From Paenibacillus xylanexedens (GTDB lineage Bacteria; Bacillota; Bacilli; Paenibacillales; Paenibacillaceae): a DNA stretch of 64,000 nt. Made by a program: the position numbers and the translations under genes. The DNA lies in NCBI RefSeq assembly GCF_001908275.1, contig NZ_CP018620.1, positions 868,001 to 932,000 of the forward strand, read 5' to 3'. Below, piece by piece: positions 1 through 10,611 of the stretch (positions are counted from its first letter, which is position 1; the number at the start of each line of letters is the position of its first letter). The notes under the pieces are model-generated. The model made no database searches, had not been told where the DNA came from, and saw only the letters and a program-made list of their open reading frames with translations.

Positions 1-30
1 GTGTCGAAGGTTCGAGCCCTTCATGACTCA
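1..30 (+). tRNA. tRNA-Lys, 3' end only
   Basis: The window opens inside a tRNA. The T arm is visible (stem GAAGG/CCTTC around loop TTCGAGC), followed by acceptor strand ATGACTC and discriminator A. The variable loop, T arm and acceptor end closely match Bacillus tRNA-Lys(UUU). CCA is not encoded. The anticodon lies outside the window, so the amino acid identity is inferred from resemblance. Confidence 0.72.
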
Positions 31-40
31 TCTTTAAGAA

Positions 41-80
41 AAGAGTGATTAATCATTAATTTGATTAGTCGCTCTTTTTT
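41..80 (+). terminator. Intrinsic terminator after the tRNA
   Basis: A 14-bp stem (41-54 with 63-76, G-U pairs allowed) is followed by a run of T. It ends the tRNA transcript before the regulator gene at 174. Confidence 0.85.
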
Positions 81-173
81 GTTATGTGATTTTAGCTCAA
101 TATGGATATTTATTAATGCTGGGCAAGATATGATAAACTAATAGAAAACATGCAGAGTGGTGACGTTCATTAT

Positions 174-1367
174 ATGAAGATCATACCTGATCTAAAACAG
201 CAAATTGAAGTCATTATAGGCACAACTTTGGACGAATATGAAATTACAATAGAAGAATGGATGCAATCCGTTGCGAATCTGGTTGGTCGACATGAAAATT
301 CAGAGACCTTTGGTGATGAGGGTGAGCGTCAGGAGTTATCTGATCAATCTGCATCTCCAATTTCATCCGATGTGATCAGTTTAAATACGGGAAAGCGTAT
401 ATTTTTTAAGGTTCGGATGAATGAGCAAGAAGAGACCGTCGTGTGTTGGGGATGCCCTGCAAAATCAATTACCATGGAAACACGACAATTGATTGAGCTT
501 TTGATCCGTACTAACACGGCTTTACCCGATGAGGTACAACCTGTTGTATATGAGAATGATAGGGAGCAGTATTTGACTGAATTGGGTCTCTGGCTTAAAG
601 AGCAGATCGAAGAACCAACCAAGCAGGAATCTGATGTGGTTCCTGATCGCTTTGTGGTGCCCGCAGGATTAAATGCTGAGAAGATTCTCTTCTTGCTGCA
701 AGGCGATACACCGGATGCACATCGTTTACGGTCCAAGGAACTCAACAAGTTGCTTGAGAGTTACTTTGGCGAGGAAATTGTCTTGATTCCTTTGGGGGAG
801 CAAGAGTGGATTTTCATGGGTGATAAAGAAATTGTTACTGAAGAAGCCGAAGAAGATACAACGGAAGCCAAAAAGGATTCACTGAACGCTTTTTGTCTGG
901 GGTTACATGAATTGGTTGCCAGTGAGTGGGCTGGGGTGTTCCATCTGTCTGCATCTCTGCCATGCATTCCTGCGCAACAACTTGTAGCGGTCGCAACTCT
1001 TCTTAGAGAGAGTGTTCACTTAGGGAGAGCATTCCATGTTACGCAGCATATTCATCTCCCATGGGATCTTCACCTGGAGAGGTTGGTAGCGAGCATTCCA
1101 GATGATCAACGTATACGTTTTATAAAGGAAACTGGTAAAGACACGGTAATCTTCAATGACAGTGAGACACTTGCTACGCTGGAGACTTTTTTTAGCCTGG
1201 ACTGTAATGTCAGTGAGACAGCGAAACGACTTTTCATTCATCGTAATACGTTGGTATACCGTCTGGACAAGATCAAACAGGAGATTGGCTATGATGTGAG
1301 GCACTTCGAAAGTGCCGTTCTAGTGCAGTTTTTACTACTAATGTACAAAGTGACGAAAAAGCATTGA
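174..1367 (+). CDS. PucR/CdaR-type transcriptional regulator
   Basis: A predicted 397-residue cytoplasmic regulator. The last about 60 residues hold the recognisable part: a PucR C-terminal helix-turn-helix with the family pattern of a short helix, then RNTLVYRLDKIKQ. The rest is acidic and shows no domain I can name. ATG 174 is preferred because GAGTGGTG lies upstream of it; an in-frame ATG at 150 lacks a convincing ribosome site. The next gene downstream is a sugar ABC ATPase on the same strand, separated by about 100 bases, so control of that gene is possible but not shown. The inducer is unknown. Confidence 0.75.
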   Translation: MKIIPDLKQQIEVIIGTTLDEYEITIEEWMQSVANLVGRHENSETFGDEGERQELSDQSASPISSDVISLNTGKRIFFKVRMNEQEETVVCWGCPAKSITMETRQLIELLIRTNTALPDEVQPVVYENDREQYLTELGLWLKEQIEEPTKQESDVVPDRFVVPAGLNAEKILFLLQGDTPDAHRLRSKELNKLLESYFGEEIVLIPLGEQEWIFMGDKEIVTEEAEEDTTEAKKDSLNAFCLGLHELVASEWAGVFHLSASLPCIPAQQLVAVATLLRESVHLGRAFHVTQHIHLPWDLHLERLVASIPDDQRIRFIKETGKDTVIFNDSETLATLETFFSLDCNVSETAKRLFIHRNTLVYRLDKIKQEIGYDVRHFESAVLVQFLLLMYKVTKKH

Positions 1368-1470
1368 TATTTTTGTGCAGTTTGCGAATAGTCAAACCTC
1401 ACGTAGATAGGGTATTATAAAAATACAAATTGTATTCGATTACAAAATGATCTCTGAGGAGGCAACAATC

Positions 1471-2598
1471 ATGGCTGGAGTACGTTTAGAGCATATTTTC
1501 AAAAAATACCCGGGTTCTGATAAAGCAACTGTAGTTGACATTAACCTGGACATTAAAGATAAAGAATTTCTGGTACTAGTAGGTCCGTCCGGTTGTGGTA
1601 AATCAACAACACTTCGTATGATCGCAGGCCTTGAGGAAATTTCTGAAGGTAAACTCTATATCGGTGACCGTGTCGTTAATGATGTTGCACCTAAAGACCG
1701 CGATATCGCGATGGTATTCCAATCCTATGCCTTGTATCCACATATGAGCGTATATCAAAACATGGCGTTTGGTTTGAAATTGCGTAAGGTTAAAAAAGAT
1801 GAGATCGACAAACGTGTACGTGAAGCAGCTAAAATCCTGGATATCGAACATTTGCTTGAGCGTAAACCTAAGGCATTGTCCGGTGGTCAACGTCAACGTG
1901 TCGCTTTGGGACGTGCGATTGTCCGTGATCCACAAGTGTTCTTGATGGATGAGCCTCTCTCCAACTTGGATGCCAAACTGCGTGGTCAAATGCGTGCTGA
2001 GATCACTAAACTTGCGAAACGTTTGGAAACAACTGTTATCTACGTAACGCATGACCAGATCGAAGCTATGACGATGGGTGATCGGATCGTTGTTATGAAG
2101 GATGGTATCATCCAACAAGCAGCTTCTCCGGAAGAGTTGTACAACCTGCCGGCTAACCTGTTCGTAGCTGGTTTCATTGGTTCCCCGACAATGAACTTTA
2201 TCTCGGGTAAACTCGCTGAGCAAGGTACTAGCATGCATTTCATAGCTCCTGGTGTGGATGTTGAAATCCCGCAAGGTAAAGCACAAGTGTTGAAATCTAG
2301 AGGATACATTGGTAAAGAAGTGATTCTGGGTGTTCGTCCAGAAGACATTCACGAAGAGCCAGTATTCCTGGAAGCATCCCCGAACTCTGTATTCTCTACA
2401 CACGTAGATGTTACAGAGAACCTGGGTCACGAAATGCTCCTCTACTTGAGCGGTGTTGGTAATGATACAACGATCGCACGTGTAGACGGACGTTCTAACA
2501 CTCGTGATGGTTCCACAGTTAAAATGGCCATCGACATGAACAAAGTTCATATCTTTGACAAAGAGACTGAAGTGAACGTACTTCTTCAAGACAAATAA
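1471..2598 (+). CDS. Sugar ABC transporter ATP-binding protein (MsmK/UgpC family)
   Basis: A 375-residue ATPase that would energise carbohydrate importers from the inner face of the membrane. Walker A GPSGCGKST is at about 38-46, the signature LSGGQRQR at 136-143 and Walker B VFLMDEP at 156-162. A C-terminal TOBE-like regulatory region follows, and the length is typical of MsmK, MalK and UgpC. Start 1471 is set by GAGGAGG at 1456-1462; an ATG at 1447 has no ribosome site. It stands alone with its own terminator and no permease or binding-protein genes beside it, as expected for a shared ATPase that serves several sugar importers. Codon use is biased in the manner of a well-expressed gene. Confidence 0.9.
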   Translation: MAGVRLEHIFKKYPGSDKATVVDINLDIKDKEFLVLVGPSGCGKSTTLRMIAGLEEISEGKLYIGDRVVNDVAPKDRDIAMVFQSYALYPHMSVYQNMAFGLKLRKVKKDEIDKRVREAAKILDIEHLLERKPKALSGGQRQRVALGRAIVRDPQVFLMDEPLSNLDAKLRGQMRAEITKLAKRLETTVIYVTHDQIEAMTMGDRIVVMKDGIIQQAASPEELYNLPANLFVAGFIGSPTMNFISGKLAEQGTSMHFIAPGVDVEIPQGKAQVLKSRGYIGKEVILGVRPEDIHEEPVFLEASPNSVFSTHVDVTENLGHEMLLYLSGVGNDTTIARVDGRSNTRDGSTVKMAIDMNKVHIFDKETEVNVLLQDK

Positions 2599-2659
2599 TA
2601 CTGGGATTCCTCGGTGACGATGGAACCTGACAGTTAACGCAATTATACATTGTAATGAG

Positions 2660-2692
2660 AGCCCCTTCCGTTATTGCTGGAAGGGGCTTTTT
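2660..2692 (+). terminator. Intrinsic terminator after the ABC ATPase gene
   Basis: A perfect 10-bp stem AGCCCCTTCC/GGAAGGGGCT (2660-2669 with 2679-2688) is followed by T6. Confidence 0.93.
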
Positions 2693-3016
2693 TAAGATTA
2701 ATGAATTTATAAGTTTCGGCAGAGTTGAAGGATTAATAATCGTAAGAAAAACAGCCCTTAAACTACGAATGTAGTATCCTAGAAGGTGCTTCGATCAGAA
2801 GACTTTTCTTACTAATGGTTGTCGGAGGCTGCGATTGCATTCATCCCGGAATTCATTTAAGATTATTTGAAGGTCTGTCTTCATTTATTTGAGAGAATCG
2901 ACTGTTGGAAGGGTATGCATTCTGTACCCCATGTTGTGAATGCGCTAATAATGGAAATAACTGATACACGATCTGATGTACATAGAGGGACAGCTAATGC
3001 TGAAAGGAAGAGACAA
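2693..3016. other. Non-coding stretch upstream of hprK
   Basis: About 320 bases between the terminator and the hprK start. It must hold the hprK promoter, but I see no clear -35/-10 pair. An in-frame ORF extends upstream of the true hprK start, without a ribosome site. No known RNA motif was recognised. Confidence 0.5.
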
Positions 3017-3955
3017 ATGGCGAAAAAAGTGAAAGTATCTGAACTGGTGCAGCAATTTCAGTTGGAGGTTGTTTCTGGATCTCACGGATTGAAAAGAGTC
3101 ATTACGGTAGATGACCTGAATCGTCCTGGTCTGGAAATGGCCGGTTATTTTGAATACCATCCACAAGAACGGGTACAGCTGCTTGGAAGAACGGAGTTAG
3201 CTTTCTTTGCAATGTTACCTGAGCAAGAGCGGCGCGATCGTATGCAACGTCTTTGTACGGAAGAGACGCCTTGTATCGTTGTCACGCGTGGACTGGAAGT
3301 TCCGCAAGAGCTGATTGATATCAGTGAAGAGCAGAATCTGGCTGTACTTCGTAGCAACATGGCTACTACGATTCTATCCAGCCGGATCACGGGTTTCCTG
3401 GAAAAGAAATTGGCACCAACAGCAACCATTCACGGTGTACTTTGTGATGTCTATGGCGTAGGTATGCTGATCACAGGTAGCAGCGGTATTGGTAAGAGTG
3501 AAACAGCGCTTGAACTGGTGAAACGTGGACACCGACTGATTGCCGATGATGCGGTAGAGATCCGCCAAACGTCAGATTTTCAGCTGCACGGTACTGCACC
3601 AGAATTGATCCGCCACTTGCTCGAAATTCGAGGTGTCGGTATTATCAACGTCATGACATTGTTCGGAGCTGGTGCGGTTCGGAATAACAAACGGATTACT
3701 TTGGTTGTACGTCTGGAAGCATGGCAGCAGGATAAACAATATGATCGTCTGGGTCTGGATGAAGAGACTACACGTATCATTGATACGGATGTACCTCTTG
3801 TTACAATCCCTGTTCGTCCGGGACGGAACTTGGCGGTTATTATTGAAGTGGCAGGTATGAACTATCGCCTGAAACAGATGGGTCTGAATGCTGCGCTGCA
3901 ATTCACGAACAAGCTGACAGCAACCATCTCGGAAGATATGGAAGACATGGATTAA
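3017..3955 (+). CDS. hprK: HPr kinase/phosphorylase
   Basis: A bifunctional enzyme that phosphorylates HPr and Crh on Ser46 using ATP or PPi and removes the phosphate again. This sets CcpA-dependent carbon catabolite repression in Firmicutes. The 312-residue protein has Walker A GSSGIGKS at about 154-161 and the family signature [10 protein letters not shown] at about 202-211; B. subtilis HprK has a similar length. Start 3017 follows AAAGGAAG at 3003-3010, whereas the longer ORF from 2867 lacks a ribosome site. It heads the conserved hprK-lgt-ppaX-acetyltransferase run. Its likely substrate is encoded in the same window at 34770. Confidence 0.96.
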   Translation: MAKKVKVSELVQQFQLEVVSGSHGLKRVITVDDLNRPGLEMAGYFEYHPQERVQLLGRTELAFFAMLPEQERRDRMQRLCTEETPCIVVTRGLEVPQELIDISEEQNLAVLRSNMATTILSSRITGFLEKKLAPTATIHGVLCDVYGVGMLITGSSGIGKSETALELVKRGHRLIADDAVEIRQTSDFQLHGTAPELIRHLLEIRGVGIINVMTLFGAGAVRNNKRITLVVRLEAWQQDKQYDRLGLDEETTRIIDTDVPLVTIPVRPGRNLAVIIEVAGMNYRLKQMGLNAALQFTNKLTATISEDMEDMD

Positions 3956-4076
3956 GAAACATTTTATACAAGGAAATGAAGATAAATGGTTGACATGTAC
4001 TGCTTCTCTTAAGGCGCAGTGTATGCCAACCATTCGTCATGCGTGCGGTTGATTGAATAAATAGGAGTGTGAATGA

Positions 4077-5102
4077 ATGGATACATTATTACTGTTGAAC
4101 CCGATTGCGTTCTCTATTGGAGCGTTAAAGGTTCACTGGTACGGGCTTATTCTTGGTGCCGCGGCACTTATAGGACTCCTGCTCGTGATCCGGGAGGGCA
4201 AACGATACAATATTCCACAGGAAGTGTTCATGGACATGGTCCTGCTGGGTGTGCCTTCTGCCATCATTGGTGCCCGCATCTACTACGTCGCATTTAAGTG
4301 GGAAGATTATAAGGATAATTTCTGGGATGTCTTTAAAATATGGAATGGCGGTATAGCCATCTATGGTGCCCTTATTGGTGCTATCATCTGTGCAGTTATT
4401 TTCTTCCGTCGTAAAGGATATAACTTCTGGCGTATGGCCGATATCTGTGCGCCTGGACTGCTCGTTGGACAGTTGATCGGACGCTGGGGGAACTTTGTGA
4501 ATCAGGAAGCCTACGGCGGTCCTGTGGAAGAATCATTTTTGAGAGACAAGCTTCATCTGCCGGACTTTATTGTGAATCAAATGAACGTAGAGGGCGTATT
4601 CCACCATCCTGCATTTTTGTATGAATCGATGTGGAGTCTCGTTGGCCTAGTCTTGCTGCTGGTTCTGCGTCGTCAGAAGTTTCTGCGTTCAGGTGAATTG
4701 TTCATGTCTTATTTCATCTGGTACTCTATCGGTCGCTTCTTCATTGAAGCTCTACGTACGGACAGTCTGGGCTTCCAGGCTCCGCAGTGGGTTGCTTCAT
4801 TAGTGAACGGGCTGTGGTCTCCAATGACTGCAATGGGCTTTGAACAAGGATATCTTGATCCTGCTTACGGTAACGTAAGAATCTCGCAACTGCTCGCGAT
4901 TGGCATCATTATTGTTGCTGTTGTATTCATTGTGGTGAGAAGAGTGACAGGTAAAGCAGATGTTCGTTATAGTGATCCGATTGTATCGTCCAAAGTTACC
5001 TCAGATGATATGGAGCATACGGGAACAGTTGCTGGCAAAGAGAATAAGTTAACACCTCCAGCCAAAGATGAATCCAAGCAAGTTGATGATAAAAAGGAGT
5101 AA
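4077..5102 (+). CDS. lgt: Prolipoprotein diacylglyceryl transferase
   Basis: An integral membrane enzyme that transfers diacylglycerol from phosphatidylglycerol to the lipobox cysteine of pre-lipoproteins, the first step of lipoprotein maturation. The Lgt signature GRWGNFVNQEAYG is present at about residues 138-150, among about seven hydrophobic segments. At 341 residues it is longer than usual, because a hydrophilic, charged tail of about 50 residues follows the last membrane helix. ATG 4077 follows AGGAGTG; an overlapping ATG at 4073 is out of frame. Its clients in this window include the lipoproteins at 18590, 25279 and 54727. Confidence 0.95.
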   Translation: MDTLLLLNPIAFSIGALKVHWYGLILGAAALIGLLLVIREGKRYNIPQEVFMDMVLLGVPSAIIGARIYYVAFKWEDYKDNFWDVFKIWNGGIAIYGALIGAIICAVIFFRRKGYNFWRMADICAPGLLVGQLIGRWGNFVNQEAYGGPVEESFLRDKLHLPDFIVNQMNVEGVFHHPAFLYESMWSLVGLVLLLVLRRQKFLRSGELFMSYFIWYSIGRFFIEALRTDSLGFQAPQWVASLVNGLWSPMTAMGFEQGYLDPAYGNVRISQLLAIGIIIVAVVFIVVRRVTGKADVRYSDPIVSSKVTSDDMEHTGTVAGKENKLTPPAKDESKQVDDKKE

Positions 5103-5108
5103 TGCAAC

Positions 5109-5765
5109 ATGATTGACACGGTATTGTTTGATCTGGATGGAACGATTATTGATACCAATGAGTTGATTATCAGCTCATTCCAGCATGTCATGGGGGGATG
5201 GAAGCATTCAGCTCCATGGACTCGGGAACAGATCATTCCACATATGGGTGGCACACTGGAGCAGCAAATGCGCACTTTCTCTGGCCAGGAGGAAGTCTCC
5301 GAGTACGTGAAAGGTTACCGTGCTTATAATGATATCCATCATGAAGCGATGGTTAGACCTTTTCCACATGTTATTGAGGTAGTAGAGGCGCTGCATCAGG
5401 CGGGCATTGTGATGGGTGTGGTCACAACCAAGATTCGTCCATCTACATTAAAGGTGCTAGAACGTTTTGACCTATTGAAGTATATGAAGACGATTGTAAC
5501 AGTAACTGACGTAACGAATCCGAAGCCGCACGCTGAACCGGTACTGAAAGCGATGACGGAACTGGGTGCAGATCCTGCCAAAACGTTAATGGTGGGTGAC
5601 AGTCCAGTGGATATCCAATCGGCACAGAATGCGGGCGCACTCTCGGCGGGGGTTGCATGGTCCCTTAAAGGGGAAACAATCCTGAACGGATATGGACCCG
5701 ATCATATGTTGCATGACATGAGAGACTTGTTGAAACTCATCCGTATTGAAACGGGACGTTCATGA
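5109..5765 (+). CDS. ppaX: Pyrophosphatase PpaX (HAD family)
   Basis: A 218-residue HAD-superfamily hydrolase. In B. subtilis PpaX hydrolyses the pyrophosphate that HprK releases when it dephosphorylates P-Ser-HPr. Motif I is DLDGTIIDT near the N-terminus, and motif IV is the [11 protein letters not shown] stretch at about 160-170. AAAAAGGAG ends 9 bases before the start, and the gene lies 6 bases after lgt. The position two genes after hprK supports PpaX over a generic phosphoglycolate phosphatase. Confidence 0.88.
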   Translation: MIDTVLFDLDGTIIDTNELIISSFQHVMGGWKHSAPWTREQIIPHMGGTLEQQMRTFSGQEEVSEYVKGYRAYNDIHHEAMVRPFPHVIEVVEALHQAGIVMGVVTTKIRPSTLKVLERFDLLKYMKTIVTVTDVTNPKPHAEPVLKAMTELGADPAKTLMVGDSPVDIQSAQNAGALSAGVAWSLKGETILNGYGPDHMLHDMRDLLKLIRIETGRS

Positions 5766-6304
5766 GAAAAGTAACCCGCTATCCGGTAGAGGACCAGAAT
5801 GCACTTTGGCATATCTACAAGACAGTGAGTCCGTGGAAGGGCGTTCGTAATTTTATCTGGATCCAGTTGTCACGTTATTGTCCGATCCTATCGGTGAAGA
5901 ATTGGATTTACCGCCGAATGCTCGGTATGAAGGTGGGAAAACATACGGCCTTTGGCCTGATGGTGATGGTGGATGTATTTTTTCCGGAGAAAATAACGGT
6001 CGGCGAAAACTCGGTCATCGGTTACAACACAACGATTCTCGCTCATGAGTATCTTATTAAGGAGTACAGACTCGGTGAGGTGATTATCGGGGAAAATGTA
6101 CTGATTGGTGCTAACACAACGATTCTGCCCGGGGTAACCATAGGAGATGGAGCCGTTGTGGCTGCTGGAGCAGTCGTACATAAGGATGTTGCACCAGGAG
6201 CTTTTGTTGGAGGTAATCCACTGCGTGATTTATCCGGCGCGGCAGCTTCTACGGAAGAAACCATCTTTAACACGGATGATTCTTCTCAGGGTAGTGTGCA
6301 TTGA
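5762..6304 (+). CDS. Acyltransferase, left-handed beta-helix family (YvoF-like)
   Basis: A 180-residue protein with hexapeptide-repeat character (for example [25 protein letters not shown] in pieces) typical of maltose/galactoside O-acetyltransferases. It overlaps ppaX by four bases (ATGA), so it is translationally coupled. The position matches B. subtilis yvoF, a putative O-acetyltransferase whose acceptor is not known. The last about 20 residues are polar and probably disordered. It ends the hprK operon. Confidence 0.82.
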   Translation: MRKVTRYPVEDQNALWHIYKTVSPWKGVRNFIWIQLSRYCPILSVKNWIYRRMLGMKVGKHTAFGLMVMVDVFFPEKITVGENSVIGYNTTILAHEYLIKEYRLGEVIIGENVLIGANTTILPGVTIGDGAVVAAGAVVHKDVAPGAFVGGNPLRDLSGAAASTEETIFNTDDSSQGSVH

Positions 6305-6340
6305 GTCAATAAAGTAATGAATGAAGATGGGTTGAAGTAA

Positions 6341-6364
6341 AAAGCTGCTTATGGCAGCTTTTTT
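6341..6364 (+). terminator. Intrinsic terminator after the hprK operon
   Basis: Stem AAGCTGC/GCAGCTT (6342-6348 with 6354-6360) is followed by a T run. Confidence 0.85.
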
Positions 6365-6693
6365 CGTATATAAATACCGATTGGCGAGCGTAACGGTGTG
6401 TATATAAAACGATATGTCGATCCAAGGGCAATCAAGCTTTGGTATTGTTGACGGTAGTGCGGATTTCATGTTATCATATCCCATATCCTTTAGTTTGTTA
6501 GCACTTTACCATGTGAAAGTAATCTTGGAAAAATAAAGCATGATAAGGGTTGAACTAAACCATTAGTTGAAGGCTTATACGATAATACTGTGATTCAGGT
6601 TTATAAGATAGAATGGGGATTTACACTACATAAATCCTGTTGAAATAGAACGAGTGCAACTCTTAAATTACTGACTCGGGGTGAATATTACCA
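6365..6693. other. Leader region of the histidine operon
   Basis: About 330 bases before hisZ. I looked for a histidine T-box (specifier loop, AGGGTGGNACCGCG box, terminator) and did not find one. AT-rich patches such as GATAAT at 6581-6586 could be a -10, but no convincing -35 is spaced correctly. The hisZ ribosome site GGGGTGA is at 6678-6684. Confidence 0.45.
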
Positions 6694-7893
6694 ATGTCCA
6701 AACCAAAAGGTTTTGAAAAACCGACCGGATTCCGCGATTATACACCACATGTAGTATCCAAGCTGCGGACGATTGAACGCAATGTACTGGAATGTATGGA
6801 ACGCTGGGGTTACCGTCAGATCATCACACCAACGATTGAATATTACGACACGGTAGGTGTGGCAAGCTCTACATCAGATCGTAAATTATTTAAATTGCTA
6901 AACAGCAGGGGAACCACACTGGTACTCAGATCGGATCTAACGGCTCCGATTGCACGCGTCGTCTCATCCATGCTCAAAGATGAGCAGTTGCCGCTGCGTC
7001 TGTCCTATCATGCGAACGTATTCCGTTCTATTGAAGAGGAAGCTGGACGTGAAGCTGAATTTTTCCAGACGGGCGTGGAGCTGGTTGGAGACGACTCACC
7101 TGAGGCGGATGCAGAAGTTGTTGCGCTTGCGATTGCCTCTTTGCAGGCAGCGGGTGTGTCTTCTTTTAAAATAGCCATGGGCCATATGGGATTCCTGAAC
7201 GGATTACTGGAGGAAGTGATTCCAGGCCAGACCGCTGAGCAGGAGCAATTGAAGGAAGGGCTGCTCGGACGTGATTATGTCGGCTATCGCCAGTCGATTG
7301 AAGCATTGAATCTGGAGCCTAAGCTGAAAGAACAGCTTGAAGCGATCCTTCGTCTGCGTGGTGGCAAGGAAGTATGCACACATGCGGTAGAGCTAAGTTC
7401 AAGTGCTGAAGCAGCACAGTCGATTGCACATCTGTGTGCTGTATTCGAAGTGTTGGAAGCGTACGGTGTATCCGAGCATGTGCTGATTGATCTGACGATG
7501 ATCGGTGATTTCTCCTATTATACGGGCATGACCTTTGAAGGGTATGCAGCCGAACTGGGATCTCCAGTATGTAGCGGTGGACGGTATGATAATCTCTTAC
7601 AACAGTTTGGTCGTTCATTGCCAGCTACAGGATTTGCACTGAAAACGAACCGGATTATTGACGGTGTTCATGGCATTACGATTGAAGAGAAAAAACCGGT
7701 GCTTATCCAATATACCCCGAAACGTCGGGCCGAGGCACTAACAGAAGCGGCAAGATTACGCAGTATGGGGCAAAATGTAGTGACACTCCTTCTTCCTGAA
7801 GACGGGGCTGGGGCAAGTGCCGTATCGGTTGAAGCAAGAACCGCTCACGCTGAGCAGGTTATTACTTACGGATCTGAAGAAGGAGGACGCTGA
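6694..7893 (+). CDS. hisZ: ATP phosphoribosyltransferase regulatory subunit
   Basis: A histidyl-tRNA-synthetase-like protein without synthetase activity that forms the hetero-octamer with short-form HisG, needed for the first step of histidine synthesis. At 399 residues it carries class II synthetase motif-like segments ([32 protein letters not shown]). It lacks the C-terminal anticodon-binding domain of HisS, and its place directly before hisG identifies it as HisZ. First gene of a nine-gene his operon. Confidence 0.95.
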   Translation: MSKPKGFEKPTGFRDYTPHVVSKLRTIERNVLECMERWGYRQIITPTIEYYDTVGVASSTSDRKLFKLLNSRGTTLVLRSDLTAPIARVVSSMLKDEQLPLRLSYHANVFRSIEEEAGREAEFFQTGVELVGDDSPEADAEVVALAIASLQAAGVSSFKIAMGHMGFLNGLLEEVIPGQTAEQEQLKEGLLGRDYVGYRQSIEALNLEPKLKEQLEAILRLRGGKEVCTHAVELSSSAEAAQSIAHLCAVFEVLEAYGVSEHVLIDLTMIGDFSYYTGMTFEGYAAELGSPVCSGGRYDNLLQQFGRSLPATGFALKTNRIIDGVHGITIEEKKPVLIQYTPKRRAEALTEAARLRSMGQNVVTLLLPEDGAGASAVSVEARTAHAEQVITYGSEEGGR

Positions 7894-7894
7894 G

Positions 7895-8554
7895 ATGTCG
7901 GATATTCTGAAGGTGGCCATGCCGAAGGGCCGAATCTATAAAAAAGCCTCCAAATTGTTTCGTGAAGCGGGGCTGGATATTCCAGAAGACGTGGACGATA
8001 CACGCAGATTGGTCATCGAAGTACCGGAAGCGGGAATGGAATTCATTATGGCTAAGCCAGTAGATGTTCCAACATATGTGGAGTACGGTGTTGCCGATAT
8101 CGGAATTGTTGGTAAAGACGTGCTGCTGGAGGAAGATCGGGACGTGTACGAACTGTTGAATCTGGGAATCGCCCAGTGCCGTATGTCTGTGATCGGACTT
8201 CCAGACTGGAAGCCAGGCATCCAGCAACGTGTCGCAACGAAGTATCCGAGGATTGCTTCACAGTATTTCCGGGAGCAGGGACAGCAGGTCGAGGTGATCA
8301 AGCTGAATGGTTCCATTGAGCTGGCACCCCTGATTGGTCTGGCAGATCGGATCGTCGATCTGGTGGAGACAGGTCAGACGCTGCGAGAGAACGGACTTGT
8401 GGAGATGACGGGCATTCTGGATATCACGAGCCGTCTTATCGCGAATCGGGTAAGTTATCGGATGAAAAATGCACGAATCCAGGCTTTGTGTGATGCACTT
8501 CAGCAGGTCATACCGGCATCGAATGAGATATCGGCGGGAAGCTTTCGGGGATAA
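7895..8554 (+). CDS. hisG: ATP phosphoribosyltransferase, short form
   Basis: Condenses ATP with PRPP to give phosphoribosyl-ATP, the committed and feedback-inhibited step. At 219 residues it is the short form lacking the C-terminal ACT-like regulatory domain, which fits with hisZ next to it. Start ATG 7895 follows AAGGAGGA and sits one base after the hisZ stop. An ORF extending upstream to 7817 runs through the hisZ end and is not the true start. Its PRPP supplier, prs, closes the same cluster. Confidence 0.95.
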   Translation: MSDILKVAMPKGRIYKKASKLFREAGLDIPEDVDDTRRLVIEVPEAGMEFIMAKPVDVPTYVEYGVADIGIVGKDVLLEEDRDVYELLNLGIAQCRMSVIGLPDWKPGIQQRVATKYPRIASQYFREQGQQVEVIKLNGSIELAPLIGLADRIVDLVETGQTLRENGLVEMTGILDITSRLIANRVSYRMKNARIQALCDALQQVIPASNEISAGSFRG

Positions 8555-8681
8555 GCTACTGCGTTGGAAACATAGATGAGAAACATACAAAGCAGAAGCA
8601 AAATTAAGAGTAAGAGACAAAATAAAGAAGCAAATCGGCCACATGAAGGCAGGTATTACACAGGATGAGGAGGTTGTACGT

Positions 8682-9986
8682 ATGAAAATTGTACCTGCAC
8701 GGGAGTTTGATCTGAAGCGGGAAGTGGAGTATGGCACGCCGGAGCAAAATGAAACGGTACGGCGTATTGTCAGCGACATTCGCCGTGAGGGTGATGCGGC
8801 CCTGCTACGTTACACGGAGCAGCTGGACCGCACGAAGCTGACGGCCGCGGAGTTGCGCGTGCCGCAAGAAGAGCTGCAGGCGGCTTATGCAGCCGTGGAG
8901 CCATCCTTTGTGACGGCGATTCGGCAAGCCGCCGCCAACATTCGTGCGTTTCATGAGAAACAGAAACGCAACTCGTGGATGGATTGGCAGCCGGACGGCA
9001 GCCTGCTGGGCCAGGTCATCCGACCGCTGAAGCGGGTCGGCGTCTATGTACCTGGCGGCAAAGCAGCGTATCCATCGTCTGTGCTGATGAATGTGATTCC
9101 GGCACAGGTGGCAGGCGTGCCGGAGATTGTTCTTGTGACGCCGCCGTCTACGAATGGTGGCGAAGGTATTAACCCGTACATCCTCGTTGCTGCTGCGGAA
9201 GCAGGCGTGAGCGAGATGTACCGGGTTGGCGGCGCTCAAGCTATCGCCGCCCTGGCTTACGGCACGGAGAGTATTGCCCCGGTCGACAAGATCTGTGGAC
9301 CGGGCAATATTTACGTGGCGCTCGCGAAGCGTGAGGTGTACGGTGCAGTCGATATCGATAGTATCGCCGGGCCGAGTGAGATTGTGGTGCTTGCCGATGA
9401 TACGGCGAATCCGGTGTATGTCGCCGCCGACCTGTTGTCGCAGGCGGAACATGACGAGATGGCATCGGCCATTCTCGTCACGAATTCGGCCACGCTGGCG
9501 GAAGCCGTGCAGGGCGAAGTGCAGCGGCAGCTTGAAGTGCTGCCGCGGCGTGATATCGCTGCTGCTTCCGTGGAGCAGTATGGCGCTATTATTGTGGTTG
9601 ATTCCATCGATGAGGGAATTGACGTGGTGAACCGGCTCGCACCGGAGCATCTGGAGATCATGGTGCAGGAGCCGATGGCTTACGCTGGCCGGATCGAAAA
9701 TGCCGGCGCGATCTTCCTCGGCCCGTACAGCTCGGAGCCGGTAGGTGATTATTTTGCAGGACCCAATCACATTATTCCGACCAATGGTACTGCGCGATTC
9801 AGTTCGCCAGTGGACGTGGATGATTTTATCAAGAAATCGAGCCTGATCTATTATAGTAAAGAAGCGCTGCTTCAGAATGGAGCGGCTATTATAGAGTTGG
9901 CCCGCCATGAGGGTCTTGAAGGGCATGCCCGTGCAATCGCTGTACGGTTAGAACAGGAAGGAAAGGCGGAATCGGACAATGGATAA
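8682..9986 (+). CDS. hisD: Histidinol dehydrogenase
   Basis: An NAD- and zinc-dependent enzyme that oxidises L-histidinol twice to L-histidine, the last two steps of the pathway. The 434-residue protein shows typical HisD segments [44 protein letters not shown] and [10 protein letters not shown]. Start 8682 is fixed by GAGGAGG at 8667-8673. It is separated from hisG by a 127-base gap, unlike the tight spacing elsewhere in the operon. The body of the gene is visibly richer in GC than its neighbours, with runs of GCC, GCG and CTG codons. Confidence 0.96.
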   Translation: MKIVPAREFDLKREVEYGTPEQNETVRRIVSDIRREGDAALLRYTEQLDRTKLTAAELRVPQEELQAAYAAVEPSFVTAIRQAAANIRAFHEKQKRNSWMDWQPDGSLLGQVIRPLKRVGVYVPGGKAAYPSSVLMNVIPAQVAGVPEIVLVTPPSTNGGEGINPYILVAAAEAGVSEMYRVGGAQAIAALAYGTESIAPVDKICGPGNIYVALAKREVYGAVDIDSIAGPSEIVVLADDTANPVYVAADLLSQAEHDEMASAILVTNSATLAEAVQGEVQRQLEVLPRRDIAAASVEQYGAIIVVDSIDEGIDVVNRLAPEHLEIMVQEPMAYAGRIENAGAIFLGPYSSEPVGDYFAGPNHIIPTNGTARFSSPVDVDDFIKKSSLIYYSKEALLQNGAAIIELARHEGLEGHARAIAVRLEQEGKAESDNG

Positions 9987-10608
9987 GCAAAATAATGGTG
10001 TGGAACTTGAAAACAAAGGTGCAGTGCGCCAAGCAGAGGTTGACCGCAAAACAAACGAGACCAATATCCAATTGGCCTTTAATGTAGATGGAACAGGACA
10101 ATCCACGATTGAAACAGATGTACCTTTCCTGAACCATATGCTGGATCTGTTCACGAAGCACGGACAATTCGACCTGAACGTGCAGGCCCGTGGAGATATT
10201 GATATCGACGATCATCACACGGTTGAAGACATCGGCATCTGTCTGGGACAGACATTGCGAGAAGCGTTGGGTGACAAACGCGGAATTAAGCGTTACGCCA
10301 GTGTTTTTGTACCAATGGACGAGGCACTCGCTCAGGTTATTATTGATGTGAGCAATCGGCCTCACTTTGAATATCGTGCAGAATACCCTTCCCAACAGGT
10401 TGGCAGTTTCTCCACGGAGCTGGTACATGAATTCCTGTGGAAATTAGCGCTGGAAGCTCGGATTACGTTACATGTCATTGTGCACTATGGTCAGAACACC
10501 CACCACATGATTGAAGCGATCTTTAAGGCATTGGGACGTGCTCTGGATGAAGCAACGATGATTGATCCACGTGTAACGGGTGTGCCTTCCACGAAGGGAG
10601 TGCTGTAG
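9979..10608 (+). CDS. hisB: Imidazoleglycerol-phosphate dehydratase
   Basis: Removes water from imidazole glycerol phosphate in histidine synthesis. The 209-residue monofunctional form has the two metal-binding motifs: [16 protein letters not shown] at about 70-85 and [16 protein letters not shown] at about 168-183. It overlaps hisD by eight bases. The first about 16 residues are an extension beyond the usual start; a GTG at 10024 would give a more standard N-terminus but has a poorer ribosome site. Confidence 0.95.
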   Translation: MDKQNNGVELENKGAVRQAEVDRKTNETNIQLAFNVDGTGQSTIETDVPFLNHMLDLFTKHGQFDLNVQARGDIDIDDHHTVEDIGICLGQTLREALGDKRGIKRYASVFVPMDEALAQVIIDVSNRPHFEYRAEYPSQQVGSFSTELVHEFLWKLALEARITLHVIVHYGQNTHHMIEAIFKALGRALDEATMIDPRVTGVPSTKGVL

Positions 10609-10611
10609 ACG

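Noticed and set aside
6365..6693. Histidine T-box or other riboswitch before hisZ
   Set aside because: No T-box consensus, specifier hairpin or terminator/antiterminator pair could be found.
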